In this document: one piece after another, positions 59,962-64,000 of the stretch
Layout of the letters: each line of letters begins with the position of its first letter
How positions within the stretch are numbered: the stretch's first letter is position 1
Assembly (NCBI RefSeq): GCF_018139145.2
Contig: NC_059473.1
Location: 8,114,503 to 8,178,502 of the forward strand
From: Gymnogyps californianus
Taxonomy: Eukaryota > Chordata > Aves > Accipitriformes > Cathartidae
Direction of reading: 5' to 3'
DNA length: 64,000 bases
Notes under the pieces: model-generated
What the model was told of the DNA's origin: nothing
Seen by the model: the letters and a program-made list of their open reading frames with translations, nothing else
Database searches by the model: none
Made by a program: the position numbers and the translations under genes

Positions 59962-62183
59962 TCAGTTCAAAAACCAAATGTTCAATAAAATCAAAGACAC
60001 AGTGGGTGTTTGTACTTTTGTGGTTTCACGGGAAAACTTGATGACTTCACTTTTTGTTGGTTTTGTAGATCTACAGTGCTTTATTTTTACAAGGTACCTG
60101 TGATTTAGGGCCCTTTCTCTGCTTCGGTAGAAAACAAAATTCACAACTTCAGTAAACTTGGCAATGTAGTTCTTATTTTGTCACCTATTTGAAAGTGTGA
60201 AATCATTTTTGGCAGAAAAAAATAATGCTTAAATATTTCTTACAAAGAAGCATTAAACTTCACATATGAAGTATTATGAGTATTTGATATTAACCAAATC
60301 AGTACCATGTGCTGCTACACTGTAGTCTTTTAAAAACAAGGTGTGTCATTTTTTTCACTGATCAAGATGAATTTACCTTCATTTTAATAACCCTTTGCTG
60401 ACTTGGAATGTTGTACAAATTGTCATTTATAAATATTGTTTATACAACCCTCTCCTTAATCGGACAGAAAGCAGCAAGTGCACCACAGTTGTGCTTGTCC
60501 CCAGAAAGTCTGTCCGCGTGAATCCAGTTCATTGGAGCATCTGTACGCACTGGCATGAGGCAATAGCTCACGCAAACAAAACTCAAGAGGTATCAACTTC
60601 AGTTGTTACTATCCGGAGTTTTATCTTAATCTTTCCATTTTCATGGTGTCTCTTTTTCTCATAATTCCCACACCTTGGCTGCTTTTTATAGTATTCTTTG
60701 AACTGAGTTAGCTACAAAAGGGGTCAGATCAGAACCTCATGTGAATCACACTTGCTCCTTGAAATGAATTAGAGAGCTGGACTTACCTGTTCACCATCTG
60801 CTTCTTCGCTTGTCGCACATGGAGGAGTATTTCTGCTAAATGCATTCAGTAGGGTTTTTTGTTTGATTTCTTCGAGTCCCTGATGTATCATTAAATATTG
60901 ATCTCAAAAAAAATCCTAAACAACAAAGGAAAGTGAATTGATTTTAAACATTGACACAAAACACATTCTTTGCTCTGTTAACAATTAGAAGTGAATAGGA
61001 ATGATTTTTGAGGGGGGTCTAATTTTACCTGTCCAAATGTTCTTCAGAAATTAAGAGAGAGAAACAAAAGTTTCCTTGCAGGAGTTGAGTGCTGTCTGTA
61101 GTATAGATCTGATGTATTAGTATCTTGTGAATAAAACAGAGTGAGATCTAGTGAAAAAAACTGCTCTAACCAGACATGAACATACCACATGTTTCAGTTA
61201 AGAGTGTGACTAACTCTATCAGAGGTCCAATATAAACTCTGTGTAAATGGCAGAGTACAGTGCACTGACAATATGTAAATGAAAGTAGAATTCTTTTCAG
61301 AGATGACTGTCTGTATTTCAGATTAAAGCAATTTATTAATATGGCATCTACAGTTAAGAGTATCTTCCAACTATCTGTAACTTTCAGAGATGTTAGTTCA
61401 TAATGATTTTGTCTCTCTGCAACGGCATTATAAAATGCCTCTCCAACACTTCTAGCATTACAATATGTGGAGCCTACAGTCAAAGTGCAGTAGCTTGAAA
61501 AAGAAGTGTGATGTTTATTAGGTCTAATTGTGCATAATTTTAAAAGCTGTTTGACATCTAAGAAGAGATAAATGTTTTCACACTTTTAACGTTCAAACAC
61601 GGCACACCGTCTTCCCACCAATTATGCCGCCGTATCCTATGATGTGACCTTCTCTTTAGTTTTCAAGCTGCTTCTTTTTATTAATTTCCATCCTAGAAAT
61701 TAAGTAGATACTCTGCTTAAAGTTTTGTAAAGCATTGGATTTTTCTGCATTTATACTATTTTACTATGTGTTAAGTAAGGTACAGATGTTTTTGGAATTA
61801 GTGTGCCTTAACATCCTCCTTGAACCTAAAATTCAAATTACATTCATATCTATACAGAGTAATACTTGTGAAGAAAAATTTCAAAGCATGTATACAGTTG
61901 AGGTTCCCTTATTATTCATTGTACAAATTATGCGCTGGATCATTAAGTGTTGTTTTTTATTGCAGAAAAGCTTGGTATTTCCTTCTGTATTATAAGGAAG
62001 CAGCATTTATTTGCTTGCTTATGCAAGTAGGATCTTTATTCATCAGATTTTCATATCTGATCCAATAATTTGTAATTTAATATCTACATAATAATGTTTC
62101 TGTTTAGATTTGTATCTCTTCTGAATAGAGTAAAGAATAAGGATGTGATTGTAACATGTTTTACATATGCCATGAATACTTTA

Positions 62184-62199
62184 AGGAAGGAAGGAAGGA
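62184..62199. repeat. (GGAA)n microsatellite
   Basis: About four units of aagg. GGAA repeats can bind ETS factors, but this one is short. Confidence 0.85.
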
Positions 62200-62549
62200 T
62201 GACAGTTAAAAACCCCAACAAAGTGGTAATGCAAAATTTTTTAGTGAAATTTAGGTGACATTTTAAGTTGTTGAATCTGGGTATTAAGCCTCTGAGGTTT
62301 ACTTGTCTTAGTCCCTCAAATAAATATTTTAATTCTCACTCATAACTAGGGTCTTTTAAGAAATACTCATGCACTCTCACATTTTGGCATAACAAACTCC
62401 ACCGGTCCTTTGGGAATAATGATTTTCTGAATGTTTTTTCTCAATGGTGTTCTTCACCGACTGCTTTCTCTATTGAGCGGGCAGGTGAAATTGAACTAAG
62501 GAAGCAGAAGTGACTGAACACTGTTGGTGGCTGTGGTTGCAGTGGGGAG

Positions 62550-63480
62550 GGATTTTTAGGAACAGATGGCTGTCTGCCAGCAATGGAAGAAAAGCCATTC
62601 ATTTGAGGGCATAAAGAGCACCTCCCAACTTTGATTGCAGCTGAGTGTAAATGAGGGGCAGAGCTGTCCTGTGCAATGGGTGGGAAAAGTCAAACAGCCA
62701 GTGAACGAGAACCAGAAATCCAGAAAACGTGTGTTGGGTAGGTAGAGAAACCTAGATGAAGTTCTTGGTTTGTATGTATTAGAATAAGAAGGCAGTCTGA
62801 AGAAAAGAGAAGGAAAGACAGACAACTAAATGCAGGAACACAGAGGTGTTCATATTATATACTTCATTAAAAATTCCGCTTCAGTGGTAGAGTTCAGATG
62901 GAAATCTAGGAGGAGATGGAGGCAAGGAGACTACATGAACGTTAAGGACATACCTCTCTGTGTTATCCACTGAAGTATTTGAACAAAAGGCAGGGGAAGA
63001 AACTAGTTAGAAGATGTCACATTTTCAGTGAAGAACGGGAAGAGGAAATCACGCAAGAGAAAGGATGCAGCAATGGATGCAGAAATACCAAAAGGAAAGG
63101 CATCGCTGTAGCACTAATATTGATGAAAATGGCAGGTGAGGTAGTGGAGCCTATGGAAGAATATAAAGTTCTGCTAGTGAACAGAAAAACTTCTTTTTCT
63201 GCTTTAAATGAGCGCAGCAATTGTCGTTATAAGCCTCTTCTTCAAAACTGAAAATAATGAAAGGTTGGAAAGGTTACAGCGCATTCAGAGAGTAGCAGAA
63301 AACAGTTAATTTTGGAGTATATCCAAAAAAATAATGCCATCAGTTTGGGTACGTAGCGGTGTGATAGTGGCTGAGAGGAATCAGTTAAGGTCAGAAGGAG
63401 GAGGGGAAGGGGCGAGGTGGAGGGGACCAAGGGGGGAAGGAAGAGAGAGCATAACTTTTTTGATGGAAAATGCCCAAATT
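62550..63480 (+). other. Purine-biased segment with a polypurine core
   Basis: The plus strand is A/G-rich over about 900 bases, with a near-continuous polypurine run at 63392-63450 interrupted by only a few pyrimidines. It resembles the 52560-53280 segment in strand bias. An old element body or a non-coding transcript is possible; the polypurine core could form triplex DNA. Confidence 0.3.
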
Positions 63481-64000
63481 TCTTAGGGCTACCTGCAGTC
63501 TTAGATTTGTCAGTCATGACACCAAGTGTCTTCAACAAACACTAGATGGAAACCTTAACTGTTTTTGAAGAATAAAAACATAGAAGCATGAATCTGTCAA
63601 ATTGTAGCATCTGAGATACTAAAATAAATATCAAATTCCCACAGAGACTGAAGAAACATTTAGTGAAATATAGCACCACTGAACAAAAAACCAGACCCAG
63701 CAGATGAGTGCAATGGACAGCATAACTTGCATGCCCAAACGTGATCTCAGAAATACAAGTTAAAAATTGCATGGTTATGAATTGGAGAAAAACTTGAAAT
63801 CCTCCATCTTCAGTTTGAAGACCTAACGCAGAAAGGATGTTCCCGTCTTTTTTCTTTGACGGACAGAAATCTTTTGTTCCTCATGACAGAAATGTCAGCT
63901 TTGTAATAATAAACCAAGAACAAACAAATGGGACTTGCCATGGATTCCAGGGGACCATGAGAAATATTGTCTGCGTAGTCATTTGCTGAAGCAGATGTGA

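Larger units (their letters stand above)
59962..64000. other. Non-coding DNA, no gene recognised
   Basis: No exon is supported. It contains a GGAA microsatellite (62184-62199) and a purine-biased terminal zone (about 62550-63480). Frames of up to 105 codons lack domains and overlap open frames on the other strand in several places. Confidence 0.6.

Noticed and set aside
1..64000. CRISPR array, operon, phage or plasmid features
   Set aside because: There are no regularly spaced identical repeats, no dense same-strand genes and no ribosome-binding-site pattern. The repeats are those of a bird genome.

Overview
The window reads as non-coding DNA from a bird nuclear genome. It is AT-rich, with no bacterial-style gene packing and no operons. 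The longest open frames are about 100-165 codons, and most overlap open frames on the other strand, as expected by chance or in low-complexity DNA. The bird assignment rests on interspersed repeats I recognise: a severely 5'-truncated CR1 LINE tail (49746-49811, minus strand), a ~1.14 kb LTR with the sequence style of an avian endogenous retrovirus (7904-9043, plus), and two solo LTRs of one avian ERVL-like group (40128-40720, plus; 59373-59956, minus). Both ERVL-like LTRs are flanked by exact 5-bp target-site duplications (gtagg; ccagc).

Layout: bases 1-660 resemble the end of a plus-strand 3' UTR, with AATAAA at 630-635 and a T-rich downstream element. The gene itself lies outside the window and I cannot name it. 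From 661 to the end I find no convincing protein-coding exon, tRNA, rRNA or CRISPR array. The space holds unique AT-rich sequence, A/T homopolymers, a long G/T-rich tract (7084-7196), microsatellites (TA, TAA, CCTC, GGAA), short tandem duplications, hairpins, the three LTRs and the CR1 tail. Several segments are richer in GC or CpG and in transcription-factor-like motifs than their surroundings: about 14420-14640, 16035-16370, 20040-20640, 26520-26700, 32560-32730, 36380-36890, 41060-41180, 46655-47095 and 53740-54000. They are the best candidates for conserved regulatory elements, but conservation cannot be tested from one sequence.

Functionally, the picture is a gene-poor stretch, either an intergenic desert downstream of a 3' UTR or a long intron, whose likely content is regulatory elements plus retroelement relics. 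Three short coding-like segments (16111-16296, 31534-31647, 37536-37634) are reported as weak candidates only. I did not find a new multi-gene system. The most informative observations are two opposite-orientation solo LTRs with different 3' halves, a degenerate ~45-54-bp minisatellite inside the 7904-9043 LTR, two tiny fragments matching the start of the ERVL-like LTR, and the 46655-47095 GC-rich island ending near an A-tract.
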